From assembly GCF_900451095.1 (NCBI RefSeq), contig NZ_UGHV01000001.1, positions 1,860,001-1,924,000 on the forward strand: DNA of 64,000 bases. The letters are read 5' to 3'. Position 1 is the stretch's first letter; each line of letters starts with the position of its first letter. The position numbers were made by a program, and so were the translations under genes. The notes below the pieces were generated by a model. The model was not told the DNA's origin, ran no database searches, and saw only the letters and a program-made list of their open reading frames with translations. Origin of the DNA: Helicobacter canis (GTDB lineage: Bacteria; Campylobacterota; Campylobacteria; Campylobacterales; Helicobacteraceae). This document shows, one piece after another, positions 38,106 through 47,863 of this stretch.

Positions 38106-40370
38106 ATGCAAATGCTAGAGCTACAATACAGCAAAGAAGGAAAGATATATAGCCCACTAGGCAAAAAATACAAAGTCGCTACACCAGAAGAGATTATAAG
38201 ACAGAAATTTGTCTGCACGCTTGTTAATAGCTATGGCTACACCCTAGAGCAAATGGAAGAAGAGAAAAGAACGCAAAGTGGTAAAAACGCCGTAAGGGCT
38301 GATATCGTAATATGGAAAAGCCCCAAAGATAAGCAGGATAAAAACCCACCCTTAATCATCGTAGAGTGCAAGGCAGATACCATTCGCATAAGCGAGGGAG
38401 ATTATGCACAAGGGGAGAGCTATGCGAGACTCACTAACGCCCCATTTTTTGTAACGCATAATAGCTATGAGACAAGATTCTGGCGTGTGATAAAGGATAA
38501 AATGCCCGGCTTCACCCAAGAGATAGCCAATATCCCAGAAAATAACGCAAGTGATAAAGAGATAGATAAACTACTCAAAGATTTAGTTGTTTTTAAAGAA
38601 GATGAGTTTGCTAAAATCTTATGGGAGTGCCACTGCCACATACGCGATAATGATAAGTTTGACCCCACAAAAGCCTTTGATGAAATCGCAAAAATTTTGT
38701 TTATGAAAGTGTATGTAGAGAGAAAGCTCATAAAGGGCGAGGCGGATAATAAATTTACAATAGAATATGTAAAAGAGGCAGAAAAATATAATCCAAACTA
38801 CCTAGAATGGCTCTTTAATGAAACGAAAAAAGAATTTGCAAAAGACCAAATTTTCATAGATAACGAAAAAATTGAGCTAAAAAACGCCACTATTTATAAA
38901 ATCATAGAAAAACTTCAAATTTACAATCTGTCCAACACTTCAAGCGATATTAAAGGCGTGGCATTTGAGAAGTTTTTAGGGCAGACTTTTAGGGGAGAGT
39001 TAGGGCAGTTTTTCACCCCGCGACCCATTGTAGAATTTATGATAGAGATGATAAACCCACAAGAAAATGAAGTCTCCTGCGATCCTGCAAGCGGAAGTGG
39101 GGGCTTTTTGATTAGAATCTTTAGCAAAGTGCGTGAGCTTATCCAGCAAGATATTATTAAAGAATATGAAGCCTATAAACAATCCATAGTTAAAGATATA
39201 AACAACATCACCGACACAGAAGCAAAAAAGCTAACTAGTAAAAAGAATGAGCTAGAAAAACAGCTAGAGACCGACACGCAAGGCACAAGACTTTTCAAGC
39301 TTTCAAACCACTGCATTTATGGCACAGATGCAAATGATAGAATGGCAAGAACTTCTAAGATGAATATGATAATGCACGGCGATGGACACGGCGGGATCCA
39401 CCACCACGATGGGCTACTAAATATCAATGGAATCTTTGAAAACCGCTTTGATATAATCCTAACCAACCCTCCCTTTGGCTCAAATGTAAGGAAAGAAAAC
39501 ACCATACGAGCCGAAGATGCCCAAACCTACCTAAACAACAATGGCGAAGTTTCTTACATAGAAGAGAAAAAAGAGCAGATAGAAAACTACTATAAAACCT
39601 ATGGCAAAGAGACCTACCAAAACGCCCAACGCAAAATCCTAGACAACATTGGTAAGCCCATCGCCTCACTCTTTGCCCTAAAGCCCAATTTAGAATCCGA
39701 TAAAACCGAGCATTTATTTATAAACCGCTGCCTAGATTTGCTAAAGCCCGGTGGTAGAATGGGAATCGTTTTGCCAGAGGGTGTGTTTAATACGCCAAAT
39801 GCGGAATATGTGCGAGAGTTTGTAGAAGGCAGGGCATTTTTACGCGCTGTGATTTCACTACCACAAGAGACTTTCACAAGCAGTAAGGCGAGTGTGAAAA
39901 GCTCTATTTTATTCCTACAAAAATTTAGCCAAAATGAGCAAAATGAGTTTAACTCTATCGTAGAAAAACACACAAAAGAGCTAAAGCAAAAGCACAAAGA
40001 GACGCTAGACAAACTAGAATCCATTATCAACTATCGCAAAGCAAAAGGCGAAAAGATAGCCAAATACACCGCCAAAGATAAAGCTAGAGCCAAAAAAGAG
40101 CTAAAAGAGCTAGAATCTAGTATTAAAAAGCAAGCATTCAAACACACCAAAATAGACTTTGACTACCCCATATTTATGGCAGAGCCGGAGTTTGTGGGTA
40201 TCACTAGCACGGGCGAAATGGGCGAAAATGTCAAAAATGAGCTACTAGATAGCTATGAAGTGCATAAAGATGAGAATGGCAAAGTGCTTGAAAAGTCCTT
40301 AAAGCAAAAGGGGATTTTAAGCCATTTTAGAGAGTTTTTACAAGAATACAACATACAATGGAATCAATAA
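38106..40370 (+). CDS. Nuclease-methyltransferase fusion (type I-like M subunit with HSDR_N-type domain)
   Basis: A 754-residue protein. Residues 1-150 resemble the HSDR_N PD-(D/E)xK nuclease fold: RADIVIW with D66, then VECKAD with E87 and K89. Residues 290-650 form an N6-adenine methyltransferase: GQFFTPRPIVEFM, DPASGSGGFLI (SAM motif I) and ILTNPPFGS (catalytic motif). This puts cutting and methylation in one chain, as in type IIG or BcgI-like type IIB enzymes that borrow a separate specificity subunit. No hsdR helicase gene is in the window. Overlaps the Fic gene by up to thirteen bases. Confidence 0.8.
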   Translation: MQMLELQYSKEGKIYSPLGKKYKVATPEEIIRQKFVCTLVNSYGYTLEQMEEEKRTQSGKNAVRADIVIWKSPKDKQDKNPPLIIVECKADTIRISEGDYAQGESYARLTNAPFFVTHNSYETRFWRVIKDKMPGFTQEIANIPENNASDKEIDKLLKDLVVFKEDEFAKILWECHCHIRDNDKFDPTKAFDEIAKILFMKVYVERKLIKGEADNKFTIEYVKEAEKYNPNYLEWLFNETKKEFAKDQIFIDNEKIELKNATIYKIIEKLQIYNLSNTSSDIKGVAFEKFLGQTFRGELGQFFTPRPIVEFMIEMINPQENEVSCDPASGSGGFLIRIFSKVRELIQQDIIKEYEAYKQSIVKDINNITDTEAKKLTSKKNELEKQLETDTQGTRLFKLSNHCIYGTDANDRMARTSKMNMIMHGDGHGGIHHHDGLLNINGIFENRFDIILTNPPFGSNVRKENTIRAEDAQTYLNNNGEVSYIEEKKEQIENYYKTYGKETYQNAQRKILDNIGKPIASLFALKPNLESDKTEHLFINRCLDLLKPGGRMGIVLPEGVFNTPNAEYVREFVEGRAFLRAVISLPQETFTSSKASVKSSILFLQKFSQNEQNEFNSIVEKHTKELKQKHKETLDKLESIINYRKAKGEKIAKYTAKDKARAKKELKELESSIKKQAFKHTKIDFDYPIFMAEPEFVGITSTGEMGENVKNELLDSYEVHKDENGKVLEKSLKQKGILSHFREFLQEYNIQWNQ

Positions 40371-41443
40371 TGCAAGAATTTATCCCACAAGAATTACCAG
40401 TTAGTTTAAATCTAACACCTAAAATCTATAAGCTACTAACTACTGCTTCAAGAAAATTAGCCGAGCTTAATGGATTTGCAAAAATTATCCCAAATCAAGA
40501 TATTTTAATCAACTCCCTTGTTTTACAAGAAGCAAAGGATTCCAACGCTATTGAAAACATAATCACAACGCACGATGAGCTTTTTTTAGCCCAAATTGAT
40601 GAAACTAAAATCACCAAAAACGCAAAAGAAGTGCAAAATTACGAATTAGCCCTTAAAACAGGTTTTAAGCTCTTGCAAAAAGATAACCTACTGCTTAATA
40701 AACATATTTTAGAAATCCAAAGATACCTAGAGAGAAACAATGCGGGTTTTAGAACCCAAAGTGGCACAACACTAACCAACCCACTAACAGGGGAGATAAA
40801 ACATATCCCGCCTCAAAATGCAGATGATATTAAAAGACTTATGAGCAATTTAGAAAAATACATCAATGATGATACCGATGAGCTAGACCCACTCATAAAA
40901 CTTGCTATCATTCACTATCAATTTGAGACAATCCACCCTTTTTATGATGGTAATGGCAGAACAGGCAGAATCCTAAATATCCTCTATCTTGTTTATCATA
41001 AGCTTTTAGACTTGCCTATTTTGTATTTGAGTGCCTATATCATTGCGACAAAAGATAAGTATTACAAACTTTTAGAAGAAGTCAGTAAAACAGCAAGCTT
41101 TAACGATTGGATAGAGTATGTGTTGATTGGTGTTGAGAAAACTTCATATGCGACAATATCTAGGATAAAGGCTATTGATTTAGCGATGCAAGAGATAAGC
41201 CAGACACTCCAAAAGCAAAAGGATACCATTTATAGCAAAGACTTTGTAGAACTGCTCTTTTCACATCCTTATACAAAAATACAATCCATAGAAAAAGGCT
41301 TAAAAGTTCATCGGCACACAGCCTCTGTTTATTTGAAAATCTGTCAAGAATTAGGAATCTTAGATTGCATAAAAATAGGCAGAAACAAATATTTTATCAA
41401 CATTAAGCTTTTTGAGATTCTAAGTCAGGAGCTGATATGTTAA
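40358..41443 (+). CDS. Fic domain protein (class II, with N-terminal inhibitory helix)
   Basis: Fic enzymes transfer AMP or similar groups to protein targets. The full motif HPFYDGNGRTGR is at residues 193-204 with the catalytic His. The inhibitory motif SNAIEN (S62 to N67, glutamate E66) lies in an N-terminal helix, which defines self-inhibited class II. The C-terminal region (KGLKVHRHTASVYLK) looks like a winged helix that may bind DNA. Start may be 40358 or the ATG at 40370, which overlaps the methylase stop as TAATG. Position between M and S genes suggests it is part of the locus. Confidence 0.85.
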   Translation: MESIMQEFIPQELPVSLNLTPKIYKLLTTASRKLAELNGFAKIIPNQDILINSLVLQEAKDSNAIENIITTHDELFLAQIDETKITKNAKEVQNYELALKTGFKLLQKDNLLLNKHILEIQRYLERNNAGFRTQSGTTLTNPLTGEIKHIPPQNADDIKRLMSNLEKYINDDTDELDPLIKLAIIHYQFETIHPFYDGNGRTGRILNILYLVYHKLLDLPILYLSAYIIATKDKYYKLLEEVSKTASFNDWIEYVLIGVEKTSYATISRIKAIDLAMQEISQTLQKQKDTIYSKDFVELLFSHPYTKIQSIEKGLKVHRHTASVYLKICQELGILDCIKIGRNKYFINIKLFEILSQELIC

Positions 41444-41460
41444 AAATTTTGCATTTTTTC

Positions 41461-41520
41461 GACACATCACGGCGATATGTCGAATTTTTCAATTTTTTTC
41501 TACATATCTCATAAAAGGGA
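41461..41520 (+). terminator. Hairpin between fic and the specificity gene
   Basis: CGACACAT and ATATGTCG can pair over eight bases (one mismatch) around a short loop and are flanked by T-runs on both sides. It could terminate or attenuate transcription into the specificity gene, which starts at 41526 behind an AAAGGGAG site. Confidence 0.35.
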
Positions 41521-41525
41521 GCAAA

Positions 41526-43211
41526 ATGAGCAAAGTGCAAATTGTATGGTTTAGGGATTTGAAGTTATGGGATTTAAAAAGCAATCTTTTTGATAAGGAA
41601 ATGTTTGCAAACTCAAAGTTTCCGCTAGTGCAAATTTCAACTTTTCTGCACAGAAACAAAACGCAAATAAAAATCCAAAATAACGAAACTTACAAAAGAG
41701 TAACGATTAAGACAAAAGGGCAAGGTTGCCATTTGCGAGACACTTTAAAAGGTTCTCTAATCGGCACAAAAAATCAATTTTTAATCAAAGAAGGACAATT
41801 TCTAATCTCAAAAATTGATGCTAGAAATGGTGCATTTGGAGTTGTAAGTCAAGATATTCATAACGCCATAATCACAGGGAATTTTTGGACTTATGATATT
41901 GACACAAGCAAGGTAAATGCGTATTTTCTAGCATTATTTACATCAACCAAATATTTTATTGATTTTTGCAAGGCGTGTAGCGGTGGCACAACAGGACGAC
42001 ACTACTTAGATGAAAATAAATTTCTCAACGCCAAAATCCCCCTGCCGCCCCTTAAGATTCAAAAACAAATAGTCGCCAAGATAGAATCTATAAAAGCACA
42101 AATCAAAGCCTTACAAGTTGAAGAAAAACGCCTAAAAGATGAGATAGAGGCATATATATATATAGCACTTGGACTGGAAAAAAAGCAAGAGGCACAAAGG
42201 CAAAAGGTCTTCATCGTCCGCTTTAAAGATTTAGACCGCTGGAACACAAGGCATAATCAAAGCATTGCTATAAACCTTTGCCACACTGATTCTACCCCTT
42301 GTCATACTGATACCACTTCCACTTGTCATACCAACTCCCCTACTCATCATTCTAACCCTCTCTCTTGTCATACTGAGGCGATAGCCGAAGTATCTACAAA
42401 CATAGAATCTAAATTTGTCATTATGAGCGAAGCGAATAATCTAAAGACAATAAAATCTAAAAGAGATTTTGATACATTGTCATTGCGAGGCGAAGCCAAA
42501 GCTTTCCATAATCCACAAAACAACATAAAAGCGGATTTTACAGAATCTATGGATTGCCACGATTTTGCTACGCAAAATCTCGCAATGACGGGACTAGACT
42601 TAAAAGCCCTGCTAGATTCTATCCCTACCCCACCAAAAGAGGGCTGGGAAGTCAAAACACTCGGCGAGATTTGTGAGAAAATAACTGATGGGACTCATAA
42701 AACCCCAAAATATGAATTGAGTGGGATTCCATTTTTGTCAATACAAAATATTTCTAAAGGCTACTTTGACTTGTCAAATGTAAAATACATATCACAAGAT
42801 GAACACAATAATCTTTCAAAAAGATGTAACCCAAAATTAAATGATATATTATTTTGTAGAATAGGAACTTTAGGCAAAGCCATTAAAAATACATTAAATT
42901 TTGATTTTAGTATTTTTGTGAGCCTTGCATTAATTAGGCTAAAAGATGAAAGTATGGTTGATTATGTTGTTAATGTTTTGAATTGTGGATACATTGCTGA
43001 TTGGATTAACGAAAACAAGGTTAATGGTGTGCATACTTCAAAAATAAATTTAAATACCCTGCACACTCTACCTATCCCCATACCACCTTTATCCGTGCAA
43101 GAAAAAATAGTAACTCATATACAAAAGATAGAATCTAGCATTGCCGCTACACAAGAGAAAATAAAAGCCCTAGAGCTAGAACTTGAACGCTATATAGAAT
43201 CCACTTTATAG
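41526..43211 (+). CDS. hsdS: Type I-like restriction specificity subunit (HsdS) with repeat-derived linker
   Basis: A 561-residue HsdS with two target-recognition domains, each followed by a conserved helix: PLPPLKIQKQIVAKIESIKAQ near residue 180 and PIPPLSVQEKIVTHIQKIES near 525. It gives the methylase-nuclease its DNA target. Residues 245-360 are an unusual linker of CHTDST-type tandem peptides and short palindrome products (MDCHDFATQNLAMTG), coded by GTCATACTGAG and GTCATTGCGAGG repeat copies. The second TRD (KITDGTHKTPKYE) looks like a normal HsdS domain. The linker separates the two TRDs and may have grown by repeat addition. Confidence 0.8.
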   Translation: MSKVQIVWFRDLKLWDLKSNLFDKEMFANSKFPLVQISTFLHRNKTQIKIQNNETYKRVTIKTKGQGCHLRDTLKGSLIGTKNQFLIKEGQFLISKIDARNGAFGVVSQDIHNAIITGNFWTYDIDTSKVNAYFLALFTSTKYFIDFCKACSGGTTGRHYLDENKFLNAKIPLPPLKIQKQIVAKIESIKAQIKALQVEEKRLKDEIEAYIYIALGLEKKQEAQRQKVFIVRFKDLDRWNTRHNQSIAINLCHTDSTPCHTDTTSTCHTNSPTHHSNPLSCHTEAIAEVSTNIESKFVIMSEANNLKTIKSKRDFDTLSLRGEAKAFHNPQNNIKADFTESMDCHDFATQNLAMTGLDLKALLDSIPTPPKEGWEVKTLGEICEKITDGTHKTPKYELSGIPFLSIQNISKGYFDLSNVKYISQDEHNNLSKRCNPKLNDILFCRIGTLGKAIKNTLNFDFSIFVSLALIRLKDESMVDYVVNVLNCGYIADWINENKVNGVHTSKINLNTLHTLPIPIPPLSVQEKIVTHIQKIESSIAATQEKIKALELELERYIESTL

Positions 43212-43405
43212 AATCTAGCAGATATTTCGCTTAAAGCCTTGAAGCGACAAAGCCACTTCCCCTTGTCATACTGAGCGTGAGCTAGTATCTAACAATACAG
43301 AATCCAAAAGAGATATTTCAGGGCTAAAGCCCTTCAATATGACAAACACAACAGATTTTCGCTACCACTCAAAATGACAATCTTCTAGATTCTAAGAATC
43401 TTAAA
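43212..43405. repeat. GTCATACTGAG-type repeat tract after hsdS
   Basis: TTGTCATACTGAGCGTGAGC...AGTATCT and AGGGCTAAAGCCCTTCAATATGAC form a small hairpin-like repeat also represented in the hsdS linker (near 42310-42400). It belongs to a widely seen bacterial short-repeat style (GTCAT..TGAGC..GAAG.ATCT). No gene. Confidence 0.4.
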
Positions 43406-43406
43406 G

Positions 43407-43412
43407 TATAAT
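43407..43412 (+). promoter_or_regulatory. Sigma-70 -10 box for ilvD
   Basis: TATAAT, 30-35 bases before the ilvD ATG, which also has a strong AAGGAG site. Confidence 0.5.
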
Positions 43413-43441
43413 TATTTACTACAAAATACTAAGGAGATTCT

Positions 43442-45136
43442 ATGCGAAGTGATATTGTGAAAAAAGGACATCAAAGAGCCCCACACAGAAGTTTGCTAAG
43501 AGCCACAGGGCTAAAAGATGAGGATTTCAACAAACCCTTCATCGGCGTAGCAAATAGCTATATTGACATTATTCCGGGGCATTTTTTCTTAAACAAATAT
43601 GCTGAGATTGTCAAAGATGAAATCCGCAAGGCTGGGGGTGTGCCTTTTGAGTTTAACACCATTGGCGTAGATGATGGTATCGCAATGGGGCATAGCGGTA
43701 TGCTCTACTCTCTGCCAAGTCGCGAACTCATTGCTGATTGTATAGAATCTGTGATGAACGCCCACGCGTTAGATGCGATGATTTGCCTACCAAACTGCGA
43801 TAAGATTGTGCCCGGAATGCTTATGGGGGCGTTGCGTGTGAATGTGCCTACAATCTTTGTAAGCGGCGGTCCTATGAAAGCAGGGCGTTTGAGTGATGGC
43901 ACAATTTTGGATCTAAACTCCGCATTTGAAGCAGTAGGGGCGTATGAAAGTGGCAAGATTAGTGAAAAAAGATTGCACGAGATAGAGTGCCAAGCCTGTC
44001 CTAGTGGGGGGAGTTGTAGCGGAATGTTTACCGCAAACTCTATGAATACGCTGTGTGAAGCTATGGGCGTAGCATTACCGGGTAATGGCACGATTCCGGC
44101 TTTAACGCCAGAGCGAGAAGAGTTGCTAAGGCAGGGGGCTAGACGCATTGTGGAGATTGCCCTAGATTCTAGCTTAAGTGAAAAGTTTAGATTCCGCAAT
44201 ATTTTGAGTGCAAAAGCCGTGCATAACGCCTTTGTCGTGGATATGGCAATGGGGGGCAGCACAAATACGATTTTGCATATGTTAGCCATTGCCAAAGAAG
44301 CGGAAGTGGATTTTAACCTAGAATCTATTAATAACATCGCTGCAAATGTCGCACATATTGCTAAAATCGCCCCGGCATTAAGTAGCGTGCATATGGAGGA
44401 TATAAATCGTGCGGGGGGAGTTTCAGCAGTGATGAATGAAGTGTCTAAAAGAGAAAAATCTATTTTGCACCTAGACGCTCTCACAATCACCGGCGAGACT
44501 TTGGGGCAGAGAATAGCAAACGCAAACATCACAGATTCTAGCATTATCCGCCATAATGACAACGCCTACTCGCAAGTGGGCGGATTAAAAATCCTTTTTG
44601 GCAATCTCTGCGAGCAAGGGGCGGTGCTAAAAGTCGCTGCCGTGGCAGAATCTATGAAAGAATTTAGCGGCAAGGCGATTTGCTTTAACTCCCAAGATGA
44701 AGCGATTAAGGGCATTGCAGGAGGCAAAGTAAAGGCGGGGAGCGTGGTGGTTATCCGCTATGAAGGACCAAAGGGGGGACCGGGAATGCAAGAGATGCTA
44801 AGCCCTACAAGTCTTATTATGGGAATGGGCTTGGGTGAGAGCGTAGCACTCATCACTGATGGACGATTTAGCGGGGCGACAAGGGGGGCTTGTATCGGGC
44901 ATATAAGCCCAGAGGCTGCTGAAGGGGGGCTTATCGCACTCATTGAAGATGGTGATACAATAGAGATTTCTGTCTCGCGTGGGAGCTTGGAGCTAAAAGT
45001 GGATTCTAAGACTTTAGAAGCACGCAAAGCTAAATGGAAGCCAATACAAAAAGAGATAACAAGCAAATGGCTCAAACGCTACGCCCTGCTTGTAAGCAAC
45101 GCCGCAAATGGCGCGGTGCTAAAAACGGAGCTGTAA
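43442..45136 (+). CDS. ilvD: Dihydroxy-acid dehydratase
   Basis: IlvD dehydrates dihydroxy acids in valine, isoleucine and pantothenate synthesis using an Fe-S cluster. The 564-residue length is standard; cluster motifs [11 protein letters not shown] and [20 protein letters not shown] are present, and GGSTNTILH and [11 protein letters not shown] follow. The [15 protein letters not shown] stretch near residue 530 contains one near-copy of the 15-mer word in frame. Although it borders the accessory island it is a normal housekeeping gene with its own promoter. Confidence 0.95.
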   Translation: MRSDIVKKGHQRAPHRSLLRATGLKDEDFNKPFIGVANSYIDIIPGHFFLNKYAEIVKDEIRKAGGVPFEFNTIGVDDGIAMGHSGMLYSLPSRELIADCIESVMNAHALDAMICLPNCDKIVPGMLMGALRVNVPTIFVSGGPMKAGRLSDGTILDLNSAFEAVGAYESGKISEKRLHEIECQACPSGGSCSGMFTANSMNTLCEAMGVALPGNGTIPALTPEREELLRQGARRIVEIALDSSLSEKFRFRNILSAKAVHNAFVVDMAMGGSTNTILHMLAIAKEAEVDFNLESINNIAANVAHIAKIAPALSSVHMEDINRAGGVSAVMNEVSKREKSILHLDALTITGETLGQRIANANITDSSIIRHNDNAYSQVGGLKILFGNLCEQGAVLKVAAVAESMKEFSGKAICFNSQDEAIKGIAGGKVKAGSVVVIRYEGPKGGPGMQEMLSPTSLIMGMGLGESVALITDGRFSGATRGACIGHISPEAAEGGLIALIEDGDTIEISVSRGSLELKVDSKTLEARKAKWKPIQKEITSKWLKRYALLVSNAANGAVLKTEL

Positions 45137-45484
45137 GGGTAGATAGCAATAGTATGAAAGTGTGTGATATTTTGTGGTATTTCACTTATATTTTCACATC
45201 GCAAGAGCGGAGTTTGATATATCTCTAAAAAGGCGATGAGATGAAAAGTCTAAAGATTATCAAGGCTATGCTATTTGGAGGTGTTGAGCCAAAGAGTGAG
45301 ACCTCTTAGAGCAAAGACTAGCGTTTTTCATAGGGCTTGTGCTTTATCATTACCAGCTTAATAAAACGATCAAAAATCTTGCTGGGTGGAATCTAAGCGA
45401 TAGTTTATAACTATGGAGTGTGCAACTAATCTTGGATGTTTTTAAGGAATCTTAAGCATTTAGCGGTATTCATTTTCAAGGCAA
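45137..45484. other. Gap after ilvD, no clear gene
   Basis: 348 bases with no supported gene. A 22-codon frame, 45241-45309, starting after an AGGCGATGAG stretch, is the best short candidate (MKSLKIIKAMLFGG) but has no relative I recognise. Another 130 bases precede the preferred start of the next gene; the upstream in-frame codons there look like low-similarity leader. Confidence 0.35.
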
Positions 45485-45616
45485 ATGCCCATTTTACGCG
45501 CAATGTTTAGTGGCGAGATAGATTCCCACTATATTGTAGAGCGACATAGTCTTGTGGTAAGATGGGATAAAATGATAGGGAGCGTTGAAATAGCAAAAGG
45601 GATTAAAGGTGCTAAA

Positions 45617-46792
45617 ATGAGCGATATAAAATCCACGCAAAATAAGGACCAAGCTATGCGAAATGTCAATACAGAATCAAGCCTAGATTCCACAAGCCAA
45701 ACACAAATCCCAGCAGAATCTAAACTTGCAAATCTACCTATCGCATTATTTGCTTCAGTTATGGGGATAGGTGGCTTAAGCCTTGTATTGAAAAAAGCAA
45801 GTGTAGCTTTTGGGAGCGCGGCACTTGCAAATGCGTCCTTTAATAGCACAGCACTTCATAGCGGAGCAAACGCACTAGAATCCAGCCTAGATTCTAGCCC
45901 ATCGTGGCAAGGGGTAATCGCACCATTTTTATGGTGGGGAGCATGTAGCTTTGCTGTGTTGGCGGTAGTTGTCTTTGCCCTTTTGCTTGTGTGCTACTCT
46001 GCAAAAATGCTTTATCACTCTAATGCGTTTAAAGCGGATTTAAAACATCAAGTCAAAATTAACTTCCTATCAAGTATCCCCATTAGTATGCTTATCATCG
46101 TGGCGTTTTGGAGTGATTTGAGTAGCGGGGTAGATTTGCTATGGCAAGGGATTTTAGGGCTTTTTTATGTGGCAAGTGCTTTGCAACTTGTGCTAAGTCT
46201 TTATGTGATGAGCTTTTGGTTTAAAGAGAGTATGAAGAGTGCTTTGCTATCCCCTGCGTGGTTTATACCTATTGTAGGCAATTTAATCGTTCCTTTAAGT
46301 GGTGGCTTAATAATAGCACCAAAGGAATTATTGCTCTTTTTCTTTTCTATCGGCTGCTTTTTTTGGATTCTCTTAAGTGCGATGATTATGCAGCGGTTAA
46401 TCTTTGAGCAGAGTTTAGAATCTAAGTTTATCCCCACACTTTTTATTTTTATCGCTCCACCTAGCATTTTTGTCGTGGATTTTCATAGCCTTTTTGGCGT
46501 GCATAATGCTTTAAGCCTTATAGGCTTTAATGTCGCACTCTTTTTCGTGCTATTGCTTTTAAGTCTGGGCAATATCTTTACTAAGCTAAACTTCGCGCCA
46601 TCGTGGTGGGCTTTTACCTTTCCGCTGTGTGCCTTTGGGATAGCGAGCTTTGATTTATATATGATTGAATTTAAATGCTTTTATGGACTTTTAGGGATTT
46701 TGGGGCTTGTGATGGCATTTTTTGCGGTGGTGTTTATCTCATATAAGACTTTAAGGGCTGTGGTGAGCGGAGCAATTTTTAAAGATCCTTAA
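45617..46792 (+). CDS. SLAC1/TehA-like (TDT) anion or dicarboxylate transporter
   Basis: About 391 residues from the ATG at 45617 (AAAGGTG site); the frame is open from 45485, but the extra 44 residues do not look like family sequence. About ten hydrophobic helices follow the LPIALFASVMGIGGLSL signature of the tellurite-resistance/dicarboxylate (TDT, TehA/SLAC1) family. Residues 10-35 are a Ser/Asp-rich leader (ESSLDSTSQTQ) from TAGAATC words. Likely an anion channel or exporter; the substrate cannot be read. Confidence 0.7.
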   Translation: MSDIKSTQNKDQAMRNVNTESSLDSTSQTQIPAESKLANLPIALFASVMGIGGLSLVLKKASVAFGSAALANASFNSTALHSGANALESSLDSSPSWQGVIAPFLWWGACSFAVLAVVVFALLLVCYSAKMLYHSNAFKADLKHQVKINFLSSIPISMLIIVAFWSDLSSGVDLLWQGILGLFYVASALQLVLSLYVMSFWFKESMKSALLSPAWFIPIVGNLIVPLSGGLIIAPKELLLFFFSIGCFFWILLSAMIMQRLIFEQSLESKFIPTLFIFIAPPSIFVVDFHSLFGVHNALSLIGFNVALFFVLLLLSLGNIFTKLNFAPSWWAFTFPLCAFGIASFDLYMIEFKCFYGLLGILGLVMAFFAVVFISYKTLRAVVSGAIFKDP

Positions 46793-47852
46793 ATTTCCCT
46801 TAGGCATTGCTCAAGCAAGGCTGCGGTAGCTTGGATAATTTTTTGGCATTGGGCGTGTGTGAGCTGATCTCTTGGGGATTCTAGGGTGATATAGCGCAGA
46901 TCTTTATGCCCCCAGCGCGGCTTGTCATACTGGGCATAAAGCCCTATGCTTGGCACTCCTAGATTTAGGGCTAGGTGCGTTGTGCCTGTGCTTGGGCTGA
47001 TACACACACTTGCGCGAGTGATTAGCGCGATAAGGTGGGGGAGTTTGTTGTTGGCAAAGATTATAAGATTGCGCGAGTTAAAATTGCGCTGCTGCTTGTA
47101 GCTTCTCAAAGCTTGCATAAACTCCCTATGCACAGCAGGATAAGTGATCACTAGCACCTGGTGGGTTTTGCACACTTGCGCTATAAGCTCTAGCCACGCG
47201 TGCTGCGGGAGCGAGTAGGCATTATTGACATTAAAGGGATTGATCACAATTAGCCTAGACTTATACCCCCCCCCAAACACGATTTGGCAAAACGCTTTTG
47301 ATAGATATAGCGCAGGATTGTATCAACTTGGGCTTGGATAGACTCTGGCGCACAAAGCCTAGCAGGAGAAAAATCAAGGCGTGTAATAGCGGTGTCAAAG
47401 GCTTTGGGATTGATGAGCCGCACTAAGTGTAGCAGGATATTTTCAAAGCTCATTTGCTTGTATGTGCGGCTAGCATAAATAGGCAGAGTCCTAGCACGCC
47501 ACGCAAAAAGGCTCACAAACTTCCTAGCACATAGCACGCGCTTGGCATTGGTAGCAAGCCCAAAGCGCAGAAATGAGCTTTTGCTATCACTTAGGATAAG
47601 ATAATCACACGCAAAGCTATTGATTATAGCGATTTGCTTACTAACATTCTCTTTGAAGCTAGGATCCCACACATCAGCCCCAATATCTAGCAACAAATCA
47701 ATATGGCTTGCTTGTGAGTAGAGCGCAGTAGTCGTGGCATTGCCAAAGACTATGAGCCTGCAAGCAAACAACGCCTTAATCGCGTATAATGCTTTGGCAT
47801 ACACGATATTTGAGCCAAGCTCCCTTGAAGCACATACAAATCCCACAACCAC
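46789..47852 (-). CDS. Glycosyltransferase family 9 (heptosyltransferase-like), phase-variable, OFF as read
   Basis: Two frames make one gene: 47852-47250 (N-half: FGNATTTALYSQA, DLLLDIGADVWD) and 47280-46789 (C-half: LIVINPFNVNNAYSLPQHAWLEL, CISPSTGTTHLALNLGVPSIGLY, matching the GT9 ADP-heptose-binding region). They meet in a run of nine G on the coding strand (47266-47274). With nine G the reading stops soon after the tract; with ten (or seven) it continues LGGGYKSRL into the C-half, about 354 residues. The N-half start is GTG at 47852. GT9 enzymes add heptose to lipooligosaccharide, a typical phase-varied target. Confidence 0.75.
47266..47274 (-). repeat. Poly-G9 phase-variation tract in the GT9 gene
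   Basis: Nine consecutive C on the plus strand (G on the coding strand), the exact point where the two glycosyltransferase frames meet. Confidence 0.85.
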
Positions 47853-47863
47853 GCCAGCGACCC

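Noticed and set aside
38106-43211. Standard type I restriction system
   Set aside because: No hsdR motor gene is present within the window, and the methylase itself carries a nuclease-like domain.
45241-45309. 22-codon frame after ilvD
   Set aside because: No relative recognised and no clear ribosome site beyond a weak GATGAG; kept only as a note in the gap entry.
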